A program made the position numbers and the translations under genes. The notes under the pieces were generated by a model, which was given only the letters and a program-made list of their open reading frames with translations, searched no databases and had not been told where the DNA came from. From the NCBI GenBank assembly GCA_023091735.1, contig JALKBU010000114.1, positions 1 through 64,000 of the forward strand: a DNA stretch of 64,000 nt. The letters run 5' to 3'. Numbering within the stretch: position 1 is the stretch's first letter; every line of letters begins with the position of its first letter. This document shows, piece by piece, positions 10,440 to 20,280 of the stretch. The DNA comes from Trichomonas tenax. Its lineage: Eukaryota; Parabasalia; Trichomonadida; Trichomonadidae.

Positions 10440-11168
10440 ATGGAGGAGCTGAAGATGATAATGGTCAATGAGTACGCGCAAAGACTGAAGCTAAAGCACG
10501 ACAGGACAAGTTTTATCAAGTCTGCTTCGATGATTGGCATTGGAAGCGATTGGTCGGATTTCAAATCAATGCATTTTGGAAAACTTGTTACGAATAGATT
10601 ATACACACTGCTGCAGACGCTCCAATTCTTTGGTTTGTTTCGTGATTTAAGGAAAGAAGCCAAGGGATATGTTAAAATTTTAGACGGAATAATCCAAAAA
10701 GAATGGAACCCTGCAATACAAGAGATATTCGAAAACACTTTCTTTTTCGATACGAATATCCAAAGCAGGTCGATTAAGCAACAAAATAGCGATTCAGAAT
10801 TATTTTCGAAATTTCTAAATATAATGATGACAGCGGAATGCCAAAGCGATAAATATAAGTTATATGAAATCCTAAAATCAATAAATAATTTTGAACACGA
10901 AAATGTCACAAATATCATTTTCACGAATTCACAGAGTATCAAAGCTATTATAACATTCACAAGAGTAGGAAAATCCAAAAATAAAGTTTTGCATAGATTC
11001 GTTTGGAAAGATGATAAAATCTATCTTTTCAACAACAGCAAAATCATCTATTCAGAACATATTCTTCCTAAACACGATCAAATTGATGTTTATTCTGATT
11101 GCAATCCTTACACTGAAATTGATTCAAAATTCAATGTATTTGATGATATATTTAATGATATAGATTAA
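10440..11168 (+). CDS. Protein of unknown function
   Basis: 242 residues from the preferred ATG at 10440 (246 if 10428 is used). The first 190 residues look helical and mixed charged ('MEELKMIMVNEYAQRL', 'LQTLQFFGLFRDLRKEAKG'). The rest resembles beta structure and ends in an acidic tail (FNVFDDIFNDID). I see no signal peptide, membrane segment or known motif. The frame is intact and preceded by an initiator-like site, which supports a real gene; a 206-residue frame on the opposite strand is probably its shadow. Function cannot be assigned. Confidence 0.6.
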   Translation: MEELKMIMVNEYAQRLKLKHDRTSFIKSASMIGIGSDWSDFKSMHFGKLVTNRLYTLLQTLQFFGLFRDLRKEAKGYVKILDGIIQKEWNPAIQEIFENTFFFDTNIQSRSIKQQNSDSELFSKFLNIMMTAECQSDKYKLYEILKSINNFEHENVTNIIFTNSQSIKAIITFTRVGKSKNKVLHRFVWKDDKIYLFNNSKIIYSEHILPKHDQIDVYSDCNPYTEIDSKFNVFDDIFNDID

Positions 11169-11881
11169 ATAAATATTAAATAATATATATTTGTATGAAA
11201 ATTATATAATTCCTTCCTTATATTGAGATCAATCGCAATCGATTCAATACTTAATCAATACACAAAATGCATTCAATGAATTTGATAATAATAAGCGAAA
11301 TTCAATTTAATCAATAATTTTGTTATGATATTATTGAAATGCGAACAAAAAATCTTTTTACTAAGATCAATTATGTAACAAGTCTTCTGTAGGTTATATA
11401 GACCATCCGAAACACGAAATAGAAAGATGGAAGAAAAATCATTTTTGAATCAATAATTTCGGGAAGAAATATCAAAAATATTGTCTTTTTGTTGTAAATA
11501 CAGATAATTTAATCACATAAATATATTTGACTCTTTTCTAGAGCACATTGAGCAAAAATTAATTCGAAATTATGTATATTGTTAATATCGCCTTATATCG
11601 TTTAGTGAATTACAAAAATACAAACTAAATTTCCAGCGCTCACTAAATTTACATTATAATCTCTGAAAACTCATTTTTATTCTAAATTCAAATATTGTTT
11701 TTTTTAAATTAATGAATTTCATTAATAATCCATATTTTAGATAGAGCTCAATTAGCACCAGCTATTGTAGAAAGAAATACACCAAATTCTTTATAAAATA
11801 TATAATTTATAAGATTTCTGACTAAAGAATCAAATAAAGAGAGTTTTCCACTGATATTACAATTCACACAGATCTGCTATA
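11169..11881. other. Intergenic, nothing recognised
   Basis: AT-rich sequence between two convergent genes; no supported feature. Confidence 0.5.
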
Positions 11882-12448
11882 TCAAAGAAGACAAATCGTG
11901 ACAAAACAAACAAGACTTCTTAAGTTATTGATGTAAATACAATTATTTTGAAATACAGTTCTTTTCTTCAATGGTGGTCCATAAAATTCGAACCAGGAAA
12001 TGTACATTCCATGGTTCGCAGTTCCTTTTGAATAGTTTGTTAACCGGAGTCTGAAATATCGATATTTATTTTTAAAATCAAAATTAAAGAATGTACTTTG
12101 ATCGAAAGAATTGATTCGAGTCGTAAAGTTCTCAGCAAATATTTCTGTAAAACTTAAATCATCATTTGAAGCTTCAATAACATATGAAGGATTAACATTT
12201 GACCAAGGATATCCATTTCCTGATGGACCATGAATTTCGATTTTATTCACTTCGATTGGTGAACGAAAGTCAAACTTCACCCAATTGTTAGGCGCTGTAT
12301 TCAGATGCCATATGAGGTTATTGTTTTGCTCACATAATTCTGGTTTGATTCCATATCCAAAGTTATAATATGAAATATTAACTAATCCTTTTGAAACCAG
12401 CCCATCCCCATAAACAGATCGAAGATAATTAAACAACCCAAGTTCCAG
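11882..12448 (-). CDS. F5/8 type C (discoidin) domain protein, copy 1, CTG at the start position
   Basis: About 189 codons from CTG at 12446-12448. The N-terminal family signature reads LELGLFNYLRS then VYGDGLVSKGLVNIS. The F5/8C core is clear: 'WVKFDFRSPIEVNKIEIHG', 'PSYVIEASNDD', 'KYRYFRLRLTNYS' and 'HGMYISWFEFYGP'. Such domains bind carbohydrate or lipid on cell surfaces. A hydrophobic C-terminal tail (SLVCFVTICLL) follows. There is no in-frame ATG before a TGA three codons upstream of the CTG. The paralogue at 14696-15217 has ATG at this position, so this copy either starts at CTG or has lost its start. Domain identity is firm; expression is uncertain. Confidence 0.72.
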   Translation of the reverse strand: MELGLFNYLRSVYGDGLVSKGLVNISYYNFGYGIKPELCEQNNNLIWHLNTAPNNWVKFDFRSPIEVNKIEIHGPSGNGYPWSNVNPSYVIEASNDDLSFTEIFAENFTTRINSFDQSTFFNFDFKNKYRYFRLRLTNYSKGTANHGMYISWFEFYGPPLKKRTVFQNNCIYINNLRSLVCFVTICLL

Positions 12449-12721
12449 GCCGAAAAATCAAGGATATTAAAAGTTAAATCCAATCTAAAAAATAAAACCG
12501 TTTAGTTACATTAACCTTAATCAAGACTCTATTATACATTCACTGGAATCAAAATCGAGAGCATCAATTATATTTAGGCAATTTCCTATTCATTGAATGA
12601 TGATCAGTGTAAAAAGGAAAAAATAGTTAGATAAGAAATAAACTCAACATGATTGAAAGTATTTCATTGTCAAAAAAATTCTTTGAATAAGATTTTTAAG
12701 GGTGTAAACATAATATACTAA

Positions 12722-13138
12722 CTAAATCAAGATTGCATCTGATTTTGGACTAAAATAATTGTGCGAAAAGGATATAAGTAAAGCAGCAGGTAGTAGAATA
12801 TTGAATTCAAAATTTATGATTTTGTTTTCTGTTGGAATCTCCGATTCATAAAACTCAAAACATGATATATAAATTCCATGAATATAGGACTGATCAGCAT
12901 AATTAGTTAATCTAAGTCTAAAGCCTCGGCATCTCGTTTGCAGGTTTAAATTATAAAATGTACTCAAATCTGAAGACTTTATTCGAGTTAATTTATTTTC
13001 TTCATATAACTGAGTTGAATAAATCGCCCAAATATTAGCACTTCCCCGCAACTCAACAAATGAAATGCTAACAAGTCCTTTTGATACTAATTCATTGCCG
13101 GAAAGTGAACGCAAATGTCTAAATAATCCAATATACAA
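12722..13138 (-). pseudogene. F5/8 type C domain protein, copy 2, internally deleted
   Basis: Same family signature (LYIGLFRHLRS, then LSGNELVSKGLVSIS) but the middle of the discoidin domain is missing: the segment with FDF..PI.INKIEIHG and PPSYV.EVSN is absent, leaving 'LTRIKSSDLSTFYNLNLQT' and 'FRLRLTNYADQ' to 'GIYISCFEFYES'. The start position is TTG (13136-13138), with TAA three codons upstream. The tail is unlike the other copies. It is probably a non-functional relic, with a truncated foldback element just upstream. Confidence 0.7.
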
Positions 13139-13181
13139 ATTTAGATTTTATGGAATAAGAATGGAATAAAATCAAAAATGG

Positions 13182-13640
13182 GGCTTGTCTAAAATTGATA
13201 CGCAAAGTCGGCGAAACTCGTTTTTTAACTCACTGGATTAAATTCTTGCTAAGTATTGAACCTCAATGTACAAAATCATGTTGTGCGTGATATATTAAAG
13301 AATTAGCTAACAAAGTCTATATTTCATTAAAATATTAGATATATCTTGCATCAAAAACATTGATTTGCCATGATATGCTTTACTCATTATAATATATTAT
13401 ATTACCATTGCATAGCATTTTTATAACATAAAATGTGTTGTTGTCGATGATAAATAGGTAAATCTAATCACAAATATGCTTTTTTTAGCTTTTTTGGAAA
13501 AAAAAGTATTTCAAGTGTTCACACATTTGCTCTGTGTGCTATTCTCCCAAAAATAATGATGACTCTTTTTTGCACTGATAAATTTGAAAAGTTTATTTAA
13601 TTGAGAATAATAACACACAGAGCTTTTAAAATATTTTTTT
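13182..13640. mobile_element. Truncated copy of the palindromic MITE-like element
   Basis: The left arm of the element at 2299-3054 is present from its tip (GGCTTGTCTAAAATTGATAC) through the centre (AAATTTGAAAAGTTTATTTA), about 90% alike. The second arm stops within about 20 bp (AACACACAGAGCTTTT). It shows the true outer tip better than the full copy. Confidence 0.8.
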
Positions 13641-13700
13641 CATTCAACAGATCATGACTTTTAACATAAAAGTTTTCTTTAAAGACTTACTGAAATAAAG

Positions 13701-14279
13701 CTACAAATGAATAATGATCATCACTAATATATGTCGATGAATATTTCGTTCGAGGCAACTCACTCCTGTTGTTAACTTCTTTTTCAATGCTGGACCATAA
13801 AATTCAAACCAAGAAATATAAACTCCATGTTCGCTTGTATTAAACACATAATCTGTGAGTCGAAACCTAAAATATCGATATTTTTGGTTTAAGTTCAAGT
13901 CATAAAATGTGCTCATGTTATAAGAATTGATTCTGGTAGATTTATTTTCTGAATATATAACCTCATATTTCTCAGTCTCATTAGAAACTTCAAATACATA
14001 AGATGGTGGCCTTGATTTCCATGTGTAACCTTTATTTTGACATGATCCATGAATTTCAACTTTATTTATTAAGATTGGAATTTTGAAATCGAAAGTCATT
14101 GAATTATTTGGTATTGAGTACAAGAACCAAAATAATTCATCATTGTGCTCACATAACTTTGGAGCATTAACTTGGTAATATCTACTTATATGATCAATCG
14201 ATGATATATTAAACAATCGTTTAGACACTAATTGGTCACCATACAAATACTTAAAGTATTTAAATATGCCACTCTCCAG
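13701..14279 (-). CDS. F5/8 type C domain protein, copy 3, CTG at the start position
   Basis: About 192 codons from CTG at 14277-14279: LESGIFKYFKYLYGDQLVSK, then RLFNIS. The discoidin core is complete: 'MTFDFKIPILINKVEIHG', 'PPSYVFEVSNE', 'KYRYFRFRLTDYV' and 'HGVYISWFEFYGP'. The tail is short and hydrophobic at its end. TAA lies three codons upstream of CTG and no in-frame ATG exists. Same reservations as copy 1. Confidence 0.7.
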   Translation of the reverse strand: MESGIFKYFKYLYGDQLVSKRLFNISSIDHISRYYQVNAPKLCEHNDELFWFLYSIPNNSMTFDFKIPILINKVEIHGSCQNKGYTWKSRPPSYVFEVSNETEKYEVIYSENKSTRINSYNMSTFYDLNLNQKYRYFRFRLTDYVFNTSEHGVYISWFEFYGPALKKKLTTGVSCLERNIHRHILVMIIIHL

Positions 14280-14431
14280 TTTAAACTTTTAATCATTTGT
14301 ACATAGGATTCATTCATGAAAAAATAAAATATAACCTTTACTTGCTCATTTATCTTATTTTTCTGTAAAATCAGAATAGTATCCATAATCATATAGGCTT
14401 TTGTATAGCTATCAAAAAGGAAGAAATGTGC

Positions 14432-14536
14432 ATGTCGTTAAAAGAAGTTTGGAATATTAGATATGTTAATAATCCGATTTGACAAAAGTTTGCTTCCATA
14501 TATTGATCTAAAGAAGTTAAAGAGACTAATATCCAA
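14432..14536 (-). pseudogene. N-terminal fragment of another F5/8C family member
   Basis: The reverse strand reads LDISLFNFFRSIYG then SKLLSNRIINIS, the family N-terminus, and decays after about 35 codons. The start position is TTG (14534-14536), with TAA three codons upstream. No discoidin core follows, so this is a relic. Confidence 0.65.
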
Positions 14537-14695
14537 ATTTGGAATTTAAAGAAATGTTTTGAGTTACATTTTAAATGTGATGTGAAACTTCATATCACAT
14601 TTTATTAATTCTCATTTATCAATCATAGCTATCAAAGAATGATCATGACCATGTAAAATTGAAATAGGAATCTATTCCAGAAGATACATTTGTTG

Positions 14696-15217
14696 TCAAA
14701 AAGGAGTTCTTCTTGGAAATGATGGACCACAAAACTCAAACCATGAAATGTACATTCCATGAATGAAACTAGCATCAGCATCATTTGTCATTCTCAATCG
14801 AAAATATCGATATTTATTTTCGAAATTAAATTTGTAGAATGTTCTCGAATTTACCGATCTAATTCTCGTTGAGTAATTCTCAGAATATATGAGAACAAAA
14901 TTATCATCATTATTCGAGACTTCAAATACATAAGATGGAGGATTGATAGCCCATGGATATCCAACATCATTTATTGGACCATGAATTTCGACCTTGTTTA
15001 TTTGGATTGGAATAACGAAATCGAATTTCAAGGTATTATTGGGCCTTATATACAAAAACCATCTTTGCATATTATTTTGCTCGCATAATTCTGGAGAAAA
15101 CGACAATCTTGAAATATTATTTGCATCGAAAAATTGAGCTGAAATTGAAACCAATCGTTTCGATGATAATCCATGTCCATAGATTGATCGAAGGTATTTA
15201 AACGGCCCAACATTCAT
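14696..15217 (-). CDS. F5/8 type C domain protein, copy 4, the only copy with ATG
   Basis: 173 residues from ATG at 15217: MNVGPFKYLRSIYGHGLSSK, then RLVSIS. The discoidin core runs through 'LKFDFVIPIQINKVEIHG', 'PPSYVFEVSNND', 'ENKYRYFRLRMTNDA' and 'HGMYISWFEFCGP', ending at 'RRTPF' without the hydrophobic tail of its relatives. It is probably a soluble or peripheral lectin-like protein. It lies head-to-tail with copies 1-3 in a minus-strand tandem array. ATTAAGGTT lies just upstream and is also seen before copies 1 and 5. Confidence 0.8.
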   Translation of the reverse strand: MNVGPFKYLRSIYGHGLSSKRLVSISAQFFDANNISRLSFSPELCEQNNMQRWFLYIRPNNTLKFDFVIPIQINKVEIHGPINDVGYPWAINPPSYVFEVSNNDDNFVLIYSENYSTRIRSVNSRTFYKFNFENKYRYFRLRMTNDADASFIHGMYISWFEFCGPSFPRRTPF

Positions 15218-16099
15218 CGAAATTTAACCTTCAACCTTAATATCTTCGTTTTTTTATGAGTGTCGGACAAAAGTGCGCTATCGTCTTTTGACATTCGACA
15301 TTTTACATGGCAAGTTGTTTTCTTCAATCATTGCAATTTAGCGAATTACTCCGCAACAGATGACGATCAATGGCTCCGCTACACCATTGAATCGTCATCT
15401 GTTGCTCCGGTTTTTAGCCAAAAAATATCGAGTCTTCAAAAATCGTCAAATTTATACGACAACCATATTATTTATTTGGACATTTCGAATCTACATATGT
15501 GTAGTTGAATTAGCCAATAAAATTTCAGAAAATATGCCTTTTTGCGCAAAAAATTGAGAAGGAAATTTTAGGATGTCCCGCATTTGCACAAAAAATTTGA
15601 ATGAAACATAGATATTTTTAAAAATTTTTCGTCGTTTCATATAGTATATAATTCATATCCGCAAAGTTTTTGAAAAAAAAGCTCTGTCATAAAAACTTTT
15701 TTGATTGCATCTCTATGCATATGAGAAGCTTGTTGATTTTTTGAGGAAGGTTCGTCACAAAATTAAAGGCCTTTCAATTCGTGCGTATTTATTCACAAAA
15801 CATCCTGATCAATAAATCGGCAAATTTGCGACTCTGTATCAAGTACAAGGGGTAAGCATGTGCTAAAAAACTGAGTTTTCTAAATAATTTCATATTGCTG
15901 TTGTTAATAAAAGTATCAACCCTAAAAAGGTTAAAAAGATTTCACAAAATATTAACCTTAAAATCAACAAATTGAATTTTCATTCAATAAAGTATAAAGC
16001 TTGATTCCGAAACTGCACAGAAAAAGTCGAAGGCATCAATTATAATATTAAGGTTAAGTTGTCACATTTCATATTATTGTTGATTTCTTATTATTGATA
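15218..16099. other. Intergenic between divergent F5/8C genes
   Basis: No supported gene. It contains a hairpin at 15353-15405 (listed separately), one TTTTACATGGCA motif near 15301 and AT-rich sequence. Confidence 0.5.
15353..15405. repeat. Short perfect hairpin
   Basis: GCAACAGATGACGATCAATGG (15353-15373) pairs with 15384-15405 with a single extra base on one side; loop CTCCGCTACA. The 53-nt stem-loop is GC-richer than its surroundings and resembles a small pre-miRNA or a palindromic relic. Transcription is unknown. Confidence 0.55.
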
Positions 16100-16111
16100 T
16101 AGGTACACGAT

Positions 16112-16678
16112 TTGGACGTCGGATTCTTTAAATACCTACGATCAATGTACGGTAGTGATCTTGCATCAAAAGGATTGGTTAACATATCATATTATGATCA
16201 TGGAATTCGTTTTGCTCCTCAACTTTGTGAAGAAAATAAAAGCGCCAAATGGTTCCTTTGGACAAAACCAAACAACTATGTACTTTTTGATTTTATTTTT
16301 CCAATCCAAATAAATAGAATTGAAATTCATGGTGCTGCTGCAGGAGTTGGTTATCCATGGTCTTATAGACCACCATCATATGTTCTTGAAGTATCAAATG
16401 ATAATGATAATTTTACTCAATTCTTTGTTGAAATTAACTCTACAAGAATAAACAAATATAATTCAAGTGCATTTTATGAAACAAATTTACAATCAAAATA
16501 TCAATATTTTAGACTCAGGTTAACAGATTATGTGTGGGGCTCATCTGGCCATGGAATATACATTTCTTGGTTTGAATTTTATGGACCATTGTTTCGAAAA
16601 AGAACAAATTATTTTAATGATTGCATTTACATAAGCAAATACCGAAACTTGATTTACCAAGTTATTTTTATTCTTTGA
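16112..16678 (+). CDS. F5/8 type C domain protein, copy 5, TTG at the start position
   Basis: About 188 codons from TTG at 16112-16114: LDVGFFKYLRSMYGSDLASK, then GLVNIS. Complete discoidin core: 'VLFDFIFPIQINRIEIHG', 'RPPSYVLEVSNDNDNF', 'SKYQYFRLRLTDYV' and 'HGIYISWFEFYGP'. The hydrophobic C-terminal tail ends NLIYQVIFIL. It stands divergent from copy 4. TAG lies three codons upstream of the TTG, so no ATG is available at the conserved start. Otherwise undamaged, which argues against simple decay. Confidence 0.72.
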   Translation: MDVGFFKYLRSMYGSDLASKGLVNISYYDHGIRFAPQLCEENKSAKWFLWTKPNNYVLFDFIFPIQINRIEIHGAAAGVGYPWSYRPPSYVLEVSNDNDNFTQFFVEINSTRINKYNSSAFYETNLQSKYQYFRLRLTDYVWGSSGHGIYISWFEFYGPLFRKRTNYFNDCIYISKYRNLIYQVIFIL

Positions 16679-16789
16679 ATTTTTATATAGAGTAAATACT
16701 TGATTTAATATTTAAATTTCTTCGATGCTTGAAAATATAAATTACAAATGATTTTTTCTTTTATTAGGATATATGTTTAGAATGAAAAT

Positions 16790-17441
16790 TTACCTTGGCG
16801 TGATATATGGCCAATAATGCTGACGTCTTCATCATCTTCATGAATAGGATCTAAGTCGTCAATCGGAGAATTATCTTCGTTGACTGCATTCCCTAAAAAG
16901 TCAATTCTATTAATTGCAATGCACGGAGATCATCCTGGACATGCTTCCGTCTGAATCAAGCGTACAAACTTAGCAGTATATTCCTGATTGAACTGATAAG
17001 TCTTTTCTTTGCAGTATTTCATTGAGTAATCTTTCTCTATTTTGTGAATTTCATTCCAAGTTTTTTATCTTCAGAAATTTGCAATGACCAACTGTAGAGG
17101 CAACATTTAACGCAATAATCATAGGTATGATCATCACAGCAGCATCCAGAATCACCGCAACATCCAGCTCTTAGAAAATATCCATTAAATCTGATTCTTC
17201 TATTTTTCAATGAGAAGATGATCCACGGAAACCGATTTCTATCTCTGTAGCAATTCGAGCACCAATCGTGGGTCTTCTTCTGTGGTAAAATCGCGTATTC
17301 GGGCCGAGTAAATTGTTTTGTTCCATTAATTCGTTGTCTTGATGATCTACTGACATCTATAGATATAATGTTCTGATCGTAGAACTTTTTAAAAATGCCA
17401 CTGTCGTCTGTGCTCCTTGATAAAGCAATGAAATTAAACAT
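16790..17441 (-). pseudogene. Cysteine-rich discoidin-like protein, frameshifted and with internal TGA
   Basis: The first 134 codons from ATG at 17441 read through 'DWCSNCYRDRNRFPWIIFSL' and a Cys-rich 'AGCCGDSGCCCDD' loop to 'WSLQISEDKK'. A one-base shift in a run of A near 17056 breaks the frame; the continuation in the next frame (WNEIHKIEKDYSMKYCKEKT, then FVRLIQTEACPG) is again coding and meets a TGA before 'SPCIAINRIDFLG' and 'DEDVSIIGHIS'. The intact pattern is seen in the paralogue at 17786-18511. The F5/8C-like features are 'W.LQIS.D...W.EIH' and 'FVRLIQ'. Confidence 0.72.
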
Positions 17442-17785
17442 TAAAAATTAATGTTTGAAAAGTTAACATATTTCTCAATATTTTTTTTTGAAAAATCAAA
17501 ATTCTTGACAAAAGTAACACATTTTGAAAAGTTTACAAAAAGTAACTTTTCTAAAATGGTTCACTTTTATCGAATATTTCAAATTTTTGATAATTTACGT
17601 GTCAAAAAATGGATTTTTATCATAATCAATATAATAATGAAACAATTTATCACAGAGTATATCATCTATAAGTGCTTCTCTTTGATGTAAAATAATTGTC
17701 ATGGGCATTTGAAGAAATTTCATCATCAATATCAATTTCTCAAATTGGATCATTTTGAGCAAATTAAATATATCTACTCAATCAA
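17442..17785. other. Intergenic between head-to-head paralogues
   Basis: 344 bp shared upstream region; holds TTTACGTGTCAAAAAATGG near 17596. No gene is supported. Confidence 0.45.
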
Positions 17786-18511
17786 GTGATTATGGATTTA
17801 AACATTTTAAAGCTTGATGTTGAAGATTTCAATTTTGGTAATTCTTGTCACTTTTCATTTTTTATAATGTTTTTGTTTCTTTTTTGCGAAAGTCTTCTCT
17901 CTGACTCCAATTCGATATTAAAAAGGGCCTATTCAAAGGGAATAATTGATTATTGGGTATCTGGATCATCCTATCAATACATAAATAATTCAAAGCAATT
18001 AACAAAGCCAGAATATGCATTTGACCAAATGGATAAGAAATATGATTGGTGTTCCAACTGTGGACGCACACAAAAAGACTTTCCATGGATTGTATTCAGC
18101 ATCAAGAATCATATAATGAAATTAACTGGATATTACTTAAAAGCAGGCTGCTGTGAGTTAGGATGTTGCTGTGAAGAAGATGAATACTGTATTGAGTGCT
18201 GTTTGTTCACTTGATCTCTTCAAGTTTCAAACGATAACACAACATGGACAGAAATCCATAAAGTCGAAAAAGACTATGAAATGAGGCACTGCAAGGAAAA
18301 AACATATACATTCAGTCAACCACACAAAGCCAAGTATGTGAGACTTATTCAGCAAGGAACATGTTACGGTGATCCTCCATGCATTGCTCTTAATAAGATC
18401 GAATTACTCGGCGAAATTGAAGGATTTTCTGACTTCATTTCCGATCCTTTGGTTGATTCTGATGATGAAGATGTCAGCATAATTGGACATATTTCAAAGA
18501 TGGCTTCATAA
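17786..18511 (+). pseudogene. Cysteine-rich discoidin-like protein with a single TGA in place of Trp
   Basis: One frame of 241 codons, divergent from its paralogue at 16790-17441. Order: hydrophobic N-terminal segment (FFIMFLFLFCES, likely signal peptide), 'YDWCSNCGRTQKDFPWIVFS', Cys cluster 'AGCCELGCCCEED', 'CLFT', TGA at 18212-18214, then 'SLQVSNDNTTWTEIHKVEKD', 'AKYVRLIQQGTCYGDPPC' and 'SDDEDVSIIGHISKM'. The paralogue has TGG (Trp) at the TGA position, so one transition explains the break. Met at residue 28 is an alternative start just before the signal-like stretch. Everything else is intact, so this is a recent nonsense allele. Confidence 0.75.
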
Positions 18512-18678
18512 ACTTGTTCTATTTATGAATAAAACAAATTATTAATTTTTCATCATTTATAAATTCATAATGAATATTTGCGTTGGAACATGAAATTCTC
18601 TCTCAAATTTTGATAAAGTGCGTTTGGACAAACCTTCATAATTTTATTGGAATTCAACGAAAAATAACGGGAAATTGA

Positions 18679-19692
18679 TTAATTCGTTTTGATTGGAGCA
18701 CTTACTTTGATCCGAGCATCGCCCATGATAACAAATTTAACCAAGCAAAGGTATTTTCTGCATCAAATGGAAATTACTATTTTTCATATTGTAATTTTTT
18801 TAATCAAACTTCCTCTGGAGCGATTAACATTGCTACATCAACAAATAATTTCCTTCTTATCGAGGATACAACATTCTCTGGGTGTTCGAAAAGTTCAGGT
18901 TATGGAGGTTCACTTTCATACGAAAGTCAAGGAGAATTTGTTCAAGATCGGGTTTGCTACTTCAAGCCAAAGAGTTTTGACTTTGGAACTTCCTTTTATG
19001 TTAAAATTCCAAGCACCAAAGATAAAAGATTGCTTATTAATTTCACAACAATTTCTTTGGGAAATGGTGATGTCACAGCATATGTTGATACAGGCCGCGA
19101 ATTTTCATCAAACATCAATGTTACGCAAAACAGAGCAAAAACGTATGGTGCTTATTGTCATAGCAGCCAGGAAACAATTGATACTACGATGAAACTTAGT
19201 TTGTTCAGAAATAATTCTCAGATTAAATATGGTGTATTTGCATTTTGTACAACTGATGTAGCAACAGTTTTCTATTCAGATTTTATTGAAAATTCTAGGA
19301 CAGACTTTAGTGACAGAGGTATTATCGAGGGCTATTACGATATAATATTTGAATTTTGTTCATTCAGACTTAATATTGGGAATCCCTTATTTTCAACATA
19401 TTCTGGTCACCAAGTTACATTAAATTCATGCTATTTTGATTCAACAACATCAACAAGTTGCACTTTGATAACCAACAACCGAATAAATCAAAATTTTACC
19501 AACAAAATAAGTTTTTATTCGAATGATGACTGTAAAGTCGAATATCTCGGACTAAATGATCAGAAGAAAGTTGAGACAATCATCACTCCTTATTATTGCC
19601 ATTTTTCTACACTTATTATCTCAGGAAGTCTGATCATTAGCCATTCATCTTCATGGAAATATCGAGAATACATTCCTGTCGTTTATTATTAA
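18679..19692 (+). pseudogene. Right-handed beta-helix surface-type protein, start missing
   Basis: One frame of about 337 codons after a TGA at 18676-18678 reads 'FDWSTYFDPSIAHDNKFNQA', 'FSYCNFFNQTSSGAINIATS', 'DTTFSGCSKSSGYGGSLSYE', 'YVDTGREFSSNINVTQNRAK' and 'YYDIIFEFCSFRLNIGN', ending 'YREYIPVVYY'. Asn/Ser/Cys-rich, beta-helix-like repeats of this sort are common in large trichomonad families of unknown function. No ATG occurs in the first two thirds, so the 5' end is lost or lies in diverged sequence. The body of the frame has no stop. Confidence 0.55.
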
Positions 19693-20025
19693 GTTCGATT
19701 CTTCAAAATTCGAATAAAAATTCATAAGTGTTTTTAATATAACAGTGATATGCCAATATCTCATCAATGCATACCATTATCTCTAAAATCTTAAAAATAT
19801 GAAAATATATTTTTCATGAAAAAAATATTGGTTCAGATCAGACTCAAAATGGAAAGAACTATATTAAATTCTGTAATATATTATAAGCTATAACTCCAAA
19901 TCTCTAAAACGGCTAAAATACGAAAAATATTTTCCATATTTTAACAATATTCTGGAATTGACTGGCTAATTCTAAATTCTAAATAAGATCAATTAGTTAA
20001 GGCAAAAATACAAATAAGTTTATTT
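19693..20025. other. Intergenic between convergent genes, nothing recognised
   Basis: AT-rich 3' flanks; no feature seen. Confidence 0.5.
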
Positions 20026-20280
20026 TCATGCAAGATTATGTTGTGCAATATGAGCCTGGCGCTTCAAGTTTTCGATATCACTCTTGATCAGCTTAGTGTA
20101 GTTATCGAATTTCTTCAGGTCCTTGATGAAGACACCCTCATTGAAAATGTGATCACCCCAAATCGAATATCTTTGCACCAATTTTGGTTCTGTGAACTCT
20201 TTAGCTACCTTTTTGGCAGCTTCCCTAAGTGTCTCCATGATAGAGAAGTTGGACAAAGCACGCAGAGTCAATGGTATCAT
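20026..20280 (-). CDS. Small conserved-looking protein, unknown function
   Basis: 84 residues from ATG at 20280: an N-terminal MIPLTLRALSNFS stretch that could be a short organelle-targeting sequence, then 'AAKKVAKEFTEPKLVQRYSI' and an amphipathic helix 'LIKSDIENLKRQAHIAQHN'. Its codon use is richer in GC than the surroundings (CTGCGTGCT-like), unlike random AT-rich frames. CCATTTT, 9 nt before the ATG, is initiator-like. The plus-strand frame of similar length is a shadow. I do not recognise the family; a small hydrogenosomal or complex subunit is only a guess. Confidence 0.55.
   Translation of the reverse strand: MIPLTLRALSNFSIMETLREAAKKVAKEFTEPKLVQRYSIWGDHIFNEGVFIKDLKKFDNYTKLIKSDIENLKRQAHIAQHNLA

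Noticed and set aside
15900..16112. Intron acceptor upstream of the TTG-start F5/8C copies
   Set aside because: No trichomonad-type ACTAACACACAG branch/acceptor motif or GTATGT donor was found near any of the copies, and AG positions differ among them.
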